64,000 bases of DNA from Porphyridium purpureum (GCA_008690995.1 VRMN01000001.1:5270001-5334000), one strand, 5' to 3'; shown: positions 27,391 through 37,963, counted from the first letter of the stretch. Numbers and translations are program-made. The notes: generated by a model not told the origin, from the letters alone.

Positions 27391-30300
27391 ATGGATGAGG
27401 TGCGAGAAGCGACCGAGCTGAACGACAACGACTTTCACACGCATTTCGATGAAGAAGGCGTCGAGTTCAAGTTCCAGCTCGCACAGAGACTGTTTGAACG
27501 TTTGTCGCGGCATGCGTCGTCACAGACAGTGTCACGGCACGCGAGTACCACAGCAGGGGCGCCGTCACGCAAGCGCGGTGCGGCAAAGGTGTATAGTGGC
27601 GCGGCCGCCGGTATGTCGCTCGATGCTGCAGACAATGCAAATCATATTGATCATATGCAGAGAGAGGAGCGCATGCTTTCGTTGGAAGATATTGGTGCTG
27701 CACTCTTGTCGGACCTCCAGCCACCGCAAAAGCAGCCGCAAAGAGCTCCTTCACCAGCGAATGCGCCCTGCCCGACTGGCACCGAAAAAGCGGGCACTGG
27801 CTCTGAGACCAAATCGGAAAAGCAAGACGTCGTAACAGCTGCCGTAACTGCGAAACCTGCTCTACCTATGCCCGGACAACGTTTAGAACGCCAGGAAAGC
27901 GAAGAAAGGTGCGAAGGTCCCAGGGAGGACCGTGGGTCGGCCGAGCTGAACAGCGCTGCAGAGAAGCTTCTCGATGTGGAGGAGCAAGTGAGTCGTGAGC
28001 CGGATCAGGAAACATTACAGCAGGAAGGACAAGAAAACGCCTCTGAGAGAGAAGCATCTAAGGATGCTCCTGCTTTGTCGGACGTGCTTCCGGTGGAGCA
28101 AATCCAGGGAGAGACCAAAGCGCCTGATGTACATCACACCTTGACCGCGTCGATTGCTGCTGCCCCCGAATTGCGCTCTGCACTAGATAACCATGAAGCG
28201 GAAGGAGGGGAGGTACTAAGCGTGGCTAACAGTAAGGCCAGTGATGTCGTTGTGCGTTCGCCGGCAGCCATAGATTCGCATGACAGAAAAAAGTGCGGTG
28301 AAGAAGTTGAGTACACGGAAGAAGTAGAAGAAGCGGACGAGCGCATGGTCGAGTCCTTCTTTGGTGATAGCGAAGGTGCGCGTGCAACGGCTCCGGCCGC
28401 CTTGGTACTATCTGAACTGTCTTTGTCCGTCCGGCCTCTCACGGCAGAAAAGAATGTGGGCCGCATTCAACAACTTCTGGAGTACGCGCAAGATCATCCG
28501 GCGAATGCGCTCAACCTCTGTAATGTGTTCATTCGAACGTACCTTGCGTCCGTAAGCGACAACTTTGCCGAACGCTTGGCCATGACCAAAGCAGAGTCTG
28601 CGCCTACGCAGGCCGATCTAGACCGTGGCTTTGAGATGTATAAGAGCGACTGCGTTGTGCTCCGTAGACTCCTTGTGATTCTCGGTATTCTTGCCGCAGA
28701 TTCAAAGGTCATCCTCAGTCTGATCATATCCGGTCCTCCAAACTCAAACATGCAGTCTCCAACGGCAATGGAAGGTCAAGGAACCGCGAGCAAAGTCACT
28801 TGCTCATTATCGCCGACTTGTGCATTGCTGCTGAAATGTTTGGAGGTTCTACCGTTTGATGCCGTGCGCTTGGTACCAAAGATCCCACAGGCTGAGAAAC
28901 CGCCAGTGCAGGGGCCGCTGATTTCGGGAGGCTTAACGATCGCTGCTCTTGCGGACAAGACAACACGTGAGAATGGCAATACCCCTCCAGCTTCAGGTGG
29001 ATCTGGAGCTTTCCACATCGCGGATTTTCAAGCCTCCAGTCGCATGATTTCGTCGCTCTCGGGCCGCGCAACTTCGAATTTAATGCCAGACGATTCGCTG
29101 CACCGTGGTATGCAGCAGGAGGCAGAAAAATCGCTGTCACGTAGCAAGGCGGCGATCCATCGGACTGAAAGTTCCAGAACCGAGGAGGAACCGCCGTCCT
29201 CTTTAAGTGCCATGATGAGGGATACCAGCTCGCAGCCGCCAAGCATTAGGAAAGACGCCCATGCGGCCGCCTTTTTCGACTCCTCTGCCGCACAAACGTC
29301 AAAAGGCGTCCCCGTCATGACACCAAAGGCAAAACAGGGCGATGCTCAACAGGGAGGTGCCGAGCTAAAAGAAACGTCAGCGCACGTGGTCGAAGCAGCT
29401 CTTAACACATTTGCAATCATGGCTCGGCAAGAGGCGGTACATGGAATGGTTCATCAGGGTGCTTCGTGCCTGATTGTTACCTACTTTGCAGCGATTCGGA
29501 GTGCAGAGCAGGCGCACAGGCATTCGCGGCGAGTACAGCTGGCATTCTGCGAGCTCATCTTGTCGGTCTTGTCCGGCGAAAGATACATCTTGCCAAACTA
29601 CAAGCGCGCCACAGCAGGAGGCAAGAACAGCGTGCGCGGTTACCCGAACCGCAAGATTGTTTCGTCGGTATTAGTCATTATGGACGCCAAATTTTATGAG
29701 GATGTGGCAATGCAACCTGAGGATATTCAGGATCCATTGGTGGACGACACGAGAATGGAGCGCGCGCGTGCAAGTGAGCCGTCCTTGGAGCAGCTTGAGC
29801 TTGAGTTTTTGCGAGATGAAAAGGGATCTTGTGCGAGTGCCACGCTTGTGCAACGTCGCACCCAGCTTGCGGCCGCGGGACTGCTCGAAGTGCTTAGTGC
29901 CATGGTATGTGACTTTATGCAGAATTCTTCGGTCAAGACGGTGCGCAACGTGCCAGGCTTATCCGTAATGACAGGTGTGGGCTTTTTCCAATATTTTATG
30001 GAGATGATTATTCTTAGCGTAGCATTTCTGTGCGTACGAAGCGCAGTTTACGGGTGCCCAACTGCCGCCAAGCGCGCTGGTGCCGCTGCCTTGCCGGCAA
30101 ATATCGCAAAAGTCATGTCGTACTATGTCAGCGTGATTCCGCACAAGGATCCAAGCTTGGCGTCGAAGAGTGTGCACAGCATGAACAAGACAAGCACATT
30201 CAAGGGCGAGGAAGAGTTCTCGACGCTGCTTTCGGATGTGCTTTCTGCGGGCGTCGATGCACTTGATGCGCTGCTGTTGTTCGACGGGTCCACAGCAACT

Positions 30301-31431
30301 GTGACGCAGATTGCGCGTGCTCCTAAAGCGGCATTGGTGGTCCTACAGAGTGGCGACTCGATTCTCCGTGGCCAAAGCGGGCTGCGATCGCGGCATGTCT
30401 TTCTGCACTCGCGCATTATGGGGAAAATCATGGAGAGTCACCACGAAAAGACGCTCAAGGTACTGAGTACGGACGGGCTTGCGTCTCTGGCGCTACTGGT
30501 CGCTCGGCTCGCAGAGTTCGTTCGGACGCCAGCGATCGTCGTTTCAGGCGCATCGATGCTTCGGCATTTGATGTATTCTTCGTCTGGTCGCAAAATCAGT
30601 CTAGAGATCGACGGGCTGCGGTACATTTTTGACGCCATCGTCGTCAATGATGACCATCTTGGCGTGGTTGTTCGATGCTTGCTCGCGCTGGCCAACGCGT
30701 CCTACAAGAACACAGTGAATCAGATCTGGTGGGGAAAGCAAGGCGGGATAAATCTCGTCATGAATTGTATGGAGCGCAACACGGCATCTTTTCAGTGCCA
30801 GCTCCACGGCACACGCGCTCTACGGAACCTCACGTCGAACGAAGAGTACAACGTGCGCCTAGGCGGCGAAATTGGGCTAATTGGATGTATTCATGCGAGC
30901 ATGATTGCCTTTCCGGATGAGCTCGAATTCATTGAGGAAGCAGTTGGCGTACTGCTCAACTTCAGTGCTTCAGAAGTGAACTGCCAACGCATGATTGATG
31001 CGGGCGTGACCACGGCGGTAAAGCACGCACGGACAAAGTTGACGGGCGAGGATGCCGATCGCGCCCAATGCCTTTTGGATATCCTGAACGAGTACATGGT
31101 GCGCGCTTACGGCGTTGGAGCAGAAGGCGACAGTGGTGGAGGGACTTTTGCCAAGATTCGCTCACTTGCACACAGACTGCGCAGCGAGAAACTGGAACGC
31201 TCGAGCAGCAAATCTCAGAGTGCATTTGCATTCCGAGAACGGACCGTGTCGGGTGGTTCCGGATTCGGCGGACGCTCCGGCTCAGCGGGCTCTACTTCAG
31301 TGAATGGAGCCGACTTGTTGCCAAATTCTAACACGGACCCCGAGGCGTCTGCACCAAAGAGCCTATGGAGGGGGTTCATACGCTCCTTTTCACGCGACCG
31401 GCGCAATTCAACAAGTACTGATCACGAGTGA
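27391..31431 (+). CDS. Large protein with C-terminal armadillo-like helical repeats
   Basis: The protein has 1346 residues. The first 330 are acidic and polar, rich in Glu, Ala, Ser and Gln and likely disordered. A helical middle section follows (about 350-480), then another polar linker (about 500-660). The last half (about 670-1240) is helical. The clearest armadillo-like unit is at about 1080-1200 (VVVRCLLALANASYKNTVNQ, then LHGTRALRNLTSNEEYNVRL, then EEAVGVLLNFSASEVNCQRMI), with the N-A/L-T pattern of armadillo repeats. The tail is Ser/Arg/Gly-rich. The role is unknown; armadillo proteins are usually binding scaffolds. The frame extends to a GTG; the first ATG is at 27,391 (MDEVREATELND). 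Confidence 0.8.
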   Translation: MDEVREATELNDNDFHTHFDEEGVEFKFQLAQRLFERLSRHASSQTVSRHASTTAGAPSRKRGAAKVYSGAAAGMSLDAADNANHIDHMQREERMLSLEDIGAALLSDLQPPQKQPQRAPSPANAPCPTGTEKAGTGSETKSEKQDVVTAAVTAKPALPMPGQRLERQESEERCEGPREDRGSAELNSAAEKLLDVEEQVSREPDQETLQQEGQENASEREASKDAPALSDVLPVEQIQGETKAPDVHHTLTASIAAAPELRSALDNHEAEGGEVLSVANSKASDVVVRSPAAIDSHDRKKCGEEVEYTEEVEEADERMVESFFGDSEGARATAPAALVLSELSLSVRPLTAEKNVGRIQQLLEYAQDHPANALNLCNVFIRTYLASVSDNFAERLAMTKAESAPTQADLDRGFEMYKSDCVVLRRLLVILGILAADSKVILSLIISGPPNSNMQSPTAMEGQGTASKVTCSLSPTCALLLKCLEVLPFDAVRLVPKIPQAEKPPVQGPLISGGLTIAALADKTTRENGNTPPASGGSGAFHIADFQASSRMISSLSGRATSNLMPDDSLHRGMQQEAEKSLSRSKAAIHRTESSRTEEEPPSSLSAMMRDTSSQPPSIRKDAHAAAFFDSSAAQTSKGVPVMTPKAKQGDAQQGGAELKETSAHVVEAALNTFAIMARQEAVHGMVHQGASCLIVTYFAAIRSAEQAHRHSRRVQLAFCELILSVLSGERYILPNYKRATAGGKNSVRGYPNRKIVSSVLVIMDAKFYEDVAMQPEDIQDPLVDDTRMERARASEPSLEQLELEFLRDEKGSCASATLVQRRTQLAAAGLLEVLSAMVCDFMQNSSVKTVRNVPGLSVMTGVGFFQYFMEMIILSVAFLCVRSAVYGCPTAAKRAGAAALPANIAKVMSYYVSVIPHKDPSLASKSVHSMNKTSTFKGEEEFSTLLSDVLSAGVDALDALLLFDGSTATVTQIARAPKAALVVLQSGDSILRGQSGLRSRHVFLHSRIMGKIMESHHEKTLKVLSTDGLASLALLVARLAEFVRTPAIVVSGASMLRHLMYSSSGRKISLEIDGLRYIFDAIVVNDDHLGVVVRCLLALANASYKNTVNQIWWGKQGGINLVMNCMERNTASFQCQLHGTRALRNLTSNEEYNVRLGGEIGLIGCIHASMIAFPDELEFIEEAVGVLLNFSASEVNCQRMIDAGVTTAVKHARTKLTGEDADRAQCLLDILNEYMVRAYGVGAEGDSGGGTFAKIRSLAHRLRSEKLERSSSKSQSAFAFRERTVSGGSGFGGRSGSAGSTSVNGADLLPNSNTDPEASAPKSLWRGFIRSFSRDRRNSTSTDHE

Positions 31432-31899
31432 GACTTTCAACCACGCGGCCATGAAGTTCACCTGTCGAGTGCAAACGTGTAAGGCGTGTGGACACATGCG
31501 TCTGGCAAAACTGACGCGCACGCACGGATTCAGAAGCATGGCAAATAAACAGACTAAACTCACAACACATTCTCACAAGACGAGGCGCACGCTCGCCTCG
31601 GCTGCGGCACAAATGCCATACCGATGTGATACAGCTTTTCCGTTTCGATACGAATCTTACGCAATCGGTTTATCGGTTTGAGTCCGTGCGTTCGGCGCAC
31701 GAGTCAAACGTTGACGTGGAAGCAAGCTGGTGGGAGTGAGATAAACAACAACGGAAGAGACAGGCGGCGTTGGTCTGCAGCTGTGCTCGCCGGGTAAGAG
31801 GCACAATTGGTTGAAAGTCCGTTCGTTGGATTTCTTCGCGGGGACAAAGAGAACGCGCGGAATCTAGCGGATCAGATCTCGCACGGCACAAGAAGCAAG
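31432..31899. other. Spacer before the BAP31-like gene with a CGGTTTATC element
   Basis: CGGTTTATCGGTTT lies at 31,667-31,680. It resembles the arm of the inverted repeat at 19,929. No GTAC cluster and no convincing reading frame are present. Confidence 0.4.
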
Positions 31900-32391
31900 A
31901 TGGCCAAGTCGATCGTGTGGATGGCCGTGTTTTGCCTGTTGGTGTTTGAGCTTGTGCTGGTAGTGCTTCTGTGCTTGCCGTTGCCGTGGGGCATGCGAAA
32001 GTTTGTCGTTAAGCTCGTTGGGTCAGCAAAGGGTATCCATCACGTCCAAACCGGTATTGTATTCCTGCTGCTCGCACTGACTCTCGCGTTCGCAAGCAGC
32101 GTTCAGGAAATGTTGTTCGTGACAGAGAAGTCCAATGCGTACAAGTTCGAGCTGAGCTCAGCTTCTGGCTACGAGGTTTGGGAGTACTCCAAGCTGCGCC
32201 AGGAAAAGTTCAGGAGCGAGAGGAATATGTACCTGTCCTTGTTCTGCCTTACATTGAGCCTCGTCTTGCGCCGATTGTTTGAGCTGTTTGCCAACGAAGT
32301 CCAGCTTCGCAGCCAGCTCGAAGGTGCTTCAAAGGGAACTGACGCACCTGCGGCGCAGACGGAGAAGGCTGGGGACAAGAAGGGGAATTAG
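31900..32391 (+). CDS. BAP31/BAP29-like ER membrane protein
   Basis: The protein has 163 residues. Three hydrophobic helices lie at about residues 3-28, 48-66 and 105-125. The polar C-terminal tail has coiled-coil character (FELFANEVQLRSQLEGASKG) and ends in the charged KAGDKKGN, similar to the KKxx-type ER retrieval tails of this family. BAP31 relatives act as ER cargo receptors and quality-control adaptors. The protein is shorter than animal BAP31, nearer the yeast Yet proteins. The open frame upstream starts only with TTG; MAKSIVWMAVFCLLVFE is the natural start. The call rests on topology and overall likeness. Confidence 0.72.
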   Translation: MAKSIVWMAVFCLLVFELVLVVLLCLPLPWGMRKFVVKLVGSAKGIHHVQTGIVFLLLALTLAFASSVQEMLFVTEKSNAYKFELSSASGYEVWEYSKLRQEKFRSERNMYLSLFCLTLSLVLRRLFELFANEVQLRSQLEGASKGTDAPAAQTEKAGDKKGN

Positions 32392-32580
32392 GATGGTGAC
32401 GTGGATTGGCGCGGGGAGCATCGGCACGTGACGTACTGTTTCACGGATCAGCGAAGAGATATGGAATGAAACGGCTGGATAAGTTTCAGCGAGGCGGGAA
32501 TGAAAGAATATGCGGAAGAAACGCCACAAACTAGAACATTATTTTACAAAGTGAGCATTCCTACATCAACGTAAAATCTT

Positions 32581-35500
32581 TCATCGGAATGCTTGCAATC
32601 CACCGCACATGTGAAGCGCCTGCGAACTTCGATCCAACACCTGATAGTACCAGACTAAGAATAAATCTGATCTGCACTGATTGCGCAAAATGTAGTCGCG
32701 CATCGAAAGAATAAGTACGCTGACTTCCTTGAGTCGGAAGAACGCAACTGCCCTTTCAATGGCTCCTGCGATGATACCAGTAGCATGATCAAATGTCGGA
32801 CACAAATCCTGCTCACTCAGTCGACTGTCAATGCGAGCGGACACCACGGCATCCATCCAGTCGCAGATGGGATTAAACAGCTCTGTCGACGACTCGAGCC
32901 ACAGACTCGGTAAAATCTTCGATTCTTCTATCTTTCGCGGCAATACTCGCCTGGTATCTGCAATCGTCAGCGCCTTGGTCTTCCCGTTCGCGACAGGCGC
33001 TTCTTCGCGACTCTTAGCCTTGCGCTTGACAAGCTGAAAATTTAGCCTACTAATTGGCATGCGAGAAATAGCTTGCATCTGAGTAAAACCTTGCATCTTG
33101 TAGTTCACGTCAATGTCATGAATTAGCTGCATGGCCTGATCACGCGGAAGGCCATGAAAGGCGTCAGCGCCCAGCATCGCATAGCCTTCCCTGCGAGCTT
33201 TCGAAAGCCTTAAGGATTGCGATAATCTCAGATCAGAGTCCACACTGACCACGGTCGGCTGCAATTGAACTCTTGAGAGACGCCGTTTCTCTGCGGCTGC
33301 CGGATCTGCCGCACGAAAGAGTGATTTGGCATTCCTTCTGCCAGAATTATCATCATTTCCAGTATCCTCCCCATCATGATCATCGAGACGCAGTCGTTTC
33401 CTTCCACTCACTCCAGCTCGTCCCGAAACCGCTTTCACTGCCATTCCTCCCTTCTGCATACGCTCGAAAAGCTCAACCACGTTCGGCATTCCAACGACAC
33501 TGTGGCCGGGCTCCGTGGCTTCGAATTTCAAATTGGAAGCATGCACACTCACTCCTCGCAACTCATCGCTTGGGATGTTACTGCCTTGCCAAAACTCACG
33601 AGTTACCGCACACAAATTGGCCTTCTGTTTCGCGAAGCTATCCTCGGTGAAACCCCGCACTTCAGCAAGCGTCCCGGAGAAGCTAAACCGGTCACAGATG
33701 CCGTGCCCAAGCGGCTTGAATGGAGGGCCCGCTCCGGGTCGCTTCCTCAAAAAGTCAACGGAGACCCGCTTCGCGAGCGCACCTGCAAGTTGCAACCGAT
33801 CCGCCACCTCTGAAGCGAGCGCAGCTACAAAAAGAGCTGCTTTTTCGCGCTCCGATGGAATGGAAGGACTGCCAAACCTTACACCCCAGCCAATTGCGGC
33901 TGAGATTGACCTACGCGGTTTCAGAGGCTGCACTATATCGGTTGTTTCTCCACGCACGCCGTCATACAATTGCGCGCCAGCGTGCTCTCCAAAAGTCTGC
34001 TGCAGGCGCGCTCGCGAAATCGACACCAGTTCACGCACCGAGTGCACGCCAAATTCTTCAGCAAGCTTTTCACGCGTGCGGTACCCCAAACCGGGAAGGT
34101 CGCGAAGCGCAAGGCTCGAAATGTGAGCCAGCGCCTCTGAGTCCTGAATGCGAAACTGTCCATTCGGTTTCGCCAGCATAGTTGCAACGCGTGCAAGTAA
34201 CATGTTACGTCCAATCCCCGCAGACGCCGTGCAGCCTGTTACGCGCTGAATCTCTGCTCGAATGTGTGCGCAGAACAATTCCGCGTTCGCTGCGGGATTA
34301 AAGTGGCGCGGGGGAGAGGCTTGATTCGCATTAGAGTCTATACCGCCTCGTACGCATCGCACTGGCCAGAATGGTTGATCGGTCACGTCAATATAAGCCT
34401 CATCCACTGACGACACCTGCACGCACCATGCGTACTTAAACAGGATCGTCATGACACAAACGGAAAGGCGCTCATACTCAGCAAAATCATAAGGCACAGA
34501 AACCAAAGTCGGGCAGAGTTGTTGGGCCTTCCGCAAAAACATACCGGCCTTGATACCAAAAGATCGAGCTGCATAGTTGGCGGACGAAATTTCGCCGCGC
34601 GAGTCTGAGTTTGGACCGCTGTTGGACGAGTGGCACACGACAAGCGGCTTCCCTTTCAGCTCTGGACGCAGGTTCTCTGCCACGGACGCAAAGAAACAGT
34701 CCATGTCGACGTGAACGAACACGCGGCTGCTCCCAGTTGAGCCACTTTCGCAACCATACGAAGGAGTGGATTTCTGCGGCAAGGTGGGATTTCCTCTCAC
34801 CAGGTCTGCGGCACTGCCCAGACCCAGGTTGCGAGCCACAATGCCGAGGTAATGTTCGTATCGTGCGCGAAAACTTCCAATAAAATGCAATCGGGACTGC
34901 TGAAAGAATTGCCGAACAAAATCCGGGTTCTCGCTGGTGGTTCGAAGCGACCGTGCCGTTTCCACTGGCGGTTCGGTAGCTTCTTCCTCCGATCCTTCCT
35001 GTCCATCGTCGTCCTCATCATTGTGTTGTTCATTTTCTTCTTCACTTAACCCCGTAGAAACCTTGGGTGCCATCGAATTTCCACCATCACTGCTGCCGAA
35101 ACGCAAACGCGTCTGCCCGGGGTCTTGTACACAGTCCGGAAAAAATTCTGACACGGCCAGCAATGTCCCCGCTTGAAGTGACTTTGTGATCCAATCCGCG
35201 CTGACCACATGAACTCGATGCCTCTGTGTCTTCATCTGCTTCGCTTTCGCAAATGAAATGGAGCTGCAGACGAAATGAGTACAGGACGCCGGTGTAAAGT
35301 ACGTCTCGTAGCGCCCGCCGTGAGCTACAACGAGATCTCTGATTTCTTCTCTACCCGGCAAAGTTCTTCCACTAACATGGATTGCCAGACCTTCGAACAA
35401 TCGATGTGTTTTTCCCGCGTCGCTTGAGCGTACTGCACGCTTCTTCTCGTTCTGCTCCTGCAATTTGCGGTTCTTTTCGCGCATGTAAGCTTTGAAACTC

Positions 35501-35631
35501 CCACCGTCCCAGTCATATCTCTCGGGTGCTGCTCCTTTCGGGCGTGCTGCTTCGACCCACCACGGCTCACCGGGCGCAGCTATCGACGCCACAGCAGAAC
35601 CGCCGGGCTCCACGACCTCTTTCCCTTCCAT
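32581..35631 (-). CDS. REV1: DNA repair protein REV1 (Y-family polymerase with BRCT domain)
   Basis: The protein has 1016 residues. A BRCT domain (about 77-165: LFEGLAIHVSG, HGGRYETYFTPASCTHFVC, VVSADWITKSLQAG) is followed by an acidic linker and the Y-family palm/fingers (about 290-480), with FVHVDMDCFFASV and SVDEAYIDVT supplying the catalytic acidic residues. Thumb and little-finger regions follow (LPGLGYRTREKLAEEFGV). The polar C-terminal region ends in a helical block (about 930-1016) that may be the REV1 partner-binding domain. REV1 is a dCMP transferase and scaffold for translesion synthesis. The start is the first ATG, only 44 bases after the stop of the zinc-cluster gene, so the two may be co-transcribed. 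An in-frame TTG lies inside the upstream gene. Confidence 0.92.
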   Translation of the reverse strand: MEGKEVVEPGGSAVASIAAPGEPWWVEAARPKGAAPERYDWDGGSFKAYMREKNRKLQEQNEKKRAVRSSDAGKTHRLFEGLAIHVSGRTLPGREEIRDLVVAHGGRYETYFTPASCTHFVCSSISFAKAKQMKTQRHRVHVVSADWITKSLQAGTLLAVSEFFPDCVQDPGQTRLRFGSSDGGNSMAPKVSTGLSEEENEQHNDEDDDGQEGSEEEATEPPVETARSLRTTSENPDFVRQFFQQSRLHFIGSFRARYEHYLGIVARNLGLGSAADLVRGNPTLPQKSTPSYGCESGSTGSSRVFVHVDMDCFFASVAENLRPELKGKPLVVCHSSNSGPNSDSRGEISSANYAARSFGIKAGMFLRKAQQLCPTLVSVPYDFAEYERLSVCVMTILFKYAWCVQVSSVDEAYIDVTDQPFWPVRCVRGGIDSNANQASPPRHFNPAANAELFCAHIRAEIQRVTGCTASAGIGRNMLLARVATMLAKPNGQFRIQDSEALAHISSLALRDLPGLGYRTREKLAEEFGVHSVRELVSISRARLQQTFGEHAGAQLYDGVRGETTDIVQPLKPRRSISAAIGWGVRFGSPSIPSEREKAALFVAALASEVADRLQLAGALAKRVSVDFLRKRPGAGPPFKPLGHGICDRFSFSGTLAEVRGFTEDSFAKQKANLCAVTREFWQGSNIPSDELRGVSVHASNLKFEATEPGHSVVGMPNVVELFERMQKGGMAVKAVSGRAGVSGRKRLRLDDHDGEDTGNDDNSGRRNAKSLFRAADPAAAEKRRLSRVQLQPTVVSVDSDLRLSQSLRLSKARREGYAMLGADAFHGLPRDQAMQLIHDIDVNYKMQGFTQMQAISRMPISRLNFQLVKRKAKSREEAPVANGKTKALTIADTRRVLPRKIEESKILPSLWLESSTELFNPICDWMDAVVSARIDSRLSEQDLCPTFDHATGIIAGAIERAVAFFRLKEVSVLILSMRDYILRNQCRSDLFLVWYYQVLDRSSQALHMCGGLQAFR

Positions 35632-35675
35632 CTCATGAAGGAGCTTCGCAGCGAGCAAGCCAGCAGATGCCTGGT

Positions 35676-35927
35676 TCAAACGATCCAAGCCGCCAAGTAG
35701 CCCGTACCCCGACAGCGCGAGCAAGAGGTTTCACCCTTCCCTTTGCAGCACACACACTTAGAGCTCTTCGAGTCGACGGAGCACATGAGCGTGTCACCAA
35801 GCATAAAAAATCCGGTACTTTTGCACCAAGCGCAATCGATGGTACCTGTAGCCTTGCACTCCTCACACGCCTTGACGGACTGACGTGGCGCCACCGCTGC
35901 ACCTGCCGCCGCGTCAGACTCCAGGTT

Positions 35928-35961
<34 letters not shown>

Positions 35962-36224
35962 TGATGCGCCTGAAAACGCCACCGAGTTTCAAGACTTTTC
36001 CGCTGCACGTCTAACGCTCCCTCGTCGCCGTTCGAGAGCCCCGACCCGGACGCTGACCCTACCACCAATGCGCGGCTGCGTTGCACACGTCGGCGAGAGC
36101 AGACCCACGCACGCGTCCTTCCGTCGAGTCGTGCAGCGACACGACGCAGAACAACACCTCGCGGCGCGTTCTCGCGATGAGAAACACCTGACTGAATGAA
36201 TCCAGCGGGAGCTCCCGTTTCCAT
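35676..36224 (-). CDS. Plastid-type DnaJ zinc-cluster protein (BSD2-like)
   Basis: The protein has 182 residues. The N-terminal 65 residues are Arg/Gly/Val-rich and resemble a transit peptide. A poly-Gln run (10 residues, CTG repeats on the plus strand) follows. The C-terminus is a DnaJ-type zinc cluster without J domain: CEECKATG, CAWCKSTG, CVCCKGKG and CSRCRGTG, four C-x2-C-x-G-x-G-like motifs able to bind two zinc ions. Proteins of this layout (BSD2, for example) act as plastid chaperones, including in Rubisco assembly. The specific client cannot be read here. The ATG start is about 200 bases downstream of a GTAC inverted repeat. The stop is 44 bases before the REV1 ATG. Confidence 0.8.
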
Positions 36225-36426
36225 TGCGCAAGCGTCTCCACTTCAGGTCCTTCCTTACCAACCTTTCTTTTCCAACGCCATCCCCCTTGTTTCTCCGTCT
36301 CTGCCTTTCCCTTCGCCCCCCACATGGAGAAATCCGCTTGCTGGCTTTCCACCGTTTCGTGTAAACAGATTCAATCCATGTTCTGAAAAATGTAGTTCGC
36401 AAATTTGGTTCAAGCAGATTTTAAGA

Positions 36427-36449
36427 ACTGTACACTAATTAAGTACAGT
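36427..36449 (-). promoter_or_regulatory. Inverted GTAC motif pair upstream of the zinc-cluster gene
   Basis: ACTGTAC (36,427-36,433) and GTACAGT (36,443-36,449) form a perfect inverted repeat with a 9-base AT-rich spacer. It lies about 205 bases upstream of the ATG at 36,224. It may drive both the zinc-cluster gene and REV1. Confidence 0.5.
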
Positions 36450-36504
36450 GCACATGTCGACAATTTCTGGGATAATTCTGGATTCAAACAAGGTTTCAAA
36501 TCCA

Positions 36505-37512
36505 TTATTTCTTTGTGGTGGGCGCCGAGTCGGCAAGCAGTGTGCCCAAGGTTGGGCCTAGCCTTTGGCAGTCCAGCTCTGCACACTGTGACTTGAGCTC
36601 ACTCGTGGACACATGCTCATGCGCTCGGTGCGTCAAATTGCTGTCGCAGCACGCATAATGGAGCTTCAACGCAATTTGAAATGCCGGCAGCATGCCGCGC
36701 TCGCCGATCCAGTTACACCGTTTGAACAAGGGTGCTGCTTCCCAGAATCGGTATGCTCTGCAGTGCATGGGATTTCCGCTCAAGTAGGTCATGCTCTGCG
36801 CTTGAATGCGCGCATCAGCGCGGCCCAGTTCGGAAAACGCGCGATGCCACCAAAAGTACTCTCGAAAGAACCTGTGCTGCTCTGATGGATCCGCGATAAT
36901 GTCCACCATCCGTCCAATCGTGTAGGACCCTGCTTGAGCGGCAAGAAACCAGTTTGTCGGCCAAGGCGCAATGTCAAGCCTTTCCTGTTGATCGGGATCA
37001 TCACTTCGAAGAAAAGTGATCAAGTCGCCCTGGTTGAGCTTCGGCAGCCACGTATCAAGCGGCTGCCCGCAGAACGTGGACGCGTCCGCCCAGACCCCGC
37101 CGTATTTGTGCACAAGGAGCGTACGAAAAATATCGGCCTTGTGCTGTATCCTCAGCCTGCGCCAAACCTCATCTGACACATACTTGCTGCGTTCCGTCAG
37201 ACGCTCGGCCTCGGAGGAATTGAGAGCATGCACCTCGTACGTCGGGTTCATCCGTCGCCAGCTCATGTGCGAAAGTCTGGCTTCCTCTTTTGCATTCTCA
37301 AAGCCATCATGCCAAAACATCCAAATCTGCTTAGGAATCTGCTGCACGGGTTCAGATCCAGCACCCGTGTCCATATCCAAGGACCTCGTGACCACGTTAG
37401 ACCCGCATAGCGGCGCAGAGCACGGCTCCGCGCCGACCACAAGAGCGTTCAGTGCGAAACAGACATGGAGGCAAAAACACACACATAACCCAATCTCCAA
37501 TCCTCCCCACAT
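36505..37512 (-). CDS. Capsular-polysaccharide-type sugar transferase (DXD, GT32-like)
   Basis: The protein has 335 residues from MWGGLEIGLCVC. A hydrophobic N-terminal segment (about 7-28) looks like a signal peptide or type II anchor, placing the enzyme in the secretory pathway. The catalytic region starts with IPKQIWMFWHDGFENA and includes the nucleotide-sugar-binding DXD-type motif in YGGVWADAST. This is the pattern of the Caps_synth/GT32 families that transfer sugars to glycans. Cys residues near the C-terminus may be disulfide-bonded. Red algae coat themselves in sulfated polysaccharide, so a role in wall or glycoprotein synthesis is plausible but inferred. In-frame ATGs at 37,647 and 37,740 would add a polar extension without targeting character. 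GTAC motifs lie upstream at 37,964-37,979. Confidence 0.78.
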   Translation of the reverse strand: MWGGLEIGLCVCFCLHVCFALNALVVGAEPCSAPLCGSNVVTRSLDMDTGAGSEPVQQIPKQIWMFWHDGFENAKEEARLSHMSWRRMNPTYEVHALNSSEAERLTERSKYVSDEVWRRLRIQHKADIFRTLLVHKYGGVWADASTFCGQPLDTWLPKLNQGDLITFLRSDDPDQQERLDIAPWPTNWFLAAQAGSYTIGRMVDIIADPSEQHRFFREYFWWHRAFSELGRADARIQAQSMTYLSGNPMHCRAYRFWEAAPLFKRCNWIGERGMLPAFQIALKLHYACCDSNLTHRAHEHVSTSELKSQCAELDCQRLGPTLGTLLADSAPTTKK

Positions 37513-37963
37513 CTTGGCTGCCCTCACGCGGTCTCTTCCAGGTGTGACTGCAAGCTTCACCTTCTCGCTCGACGCCGCTGTCCTTTGTCGCCCATGGCTG
37601 TCCGTGGAAATAAATATCCATGTCGCCAAACGTCGCCGTGTCTTCATAGGAGGGCACCCTGGCCAAGATGGTTGTTTAAGATGCAATTTCGAAGTCTGAA
37701 CTCCATTATTATCGTAAAAGCGAGGATTTTCACATAACATCAATGTTTAAACCATTTTTAAGATAACGGTGCTCGTTGTTTATACCAAACGCGCGAATGA
37801 TGACTACCCAAGACACCATAACGAGCTCACCTCTTTGGGCACGCTTGCGCGTCTGGCCACTCGACAATGTTCAAAGCGTGGAAGTAAATAGGGTTTCGGC
37901 CTTGTCCGCCGCACTGAACACAGCAGGTGAACCTCCGCGGCACTGTGCTGCGTGACGAGTCGC

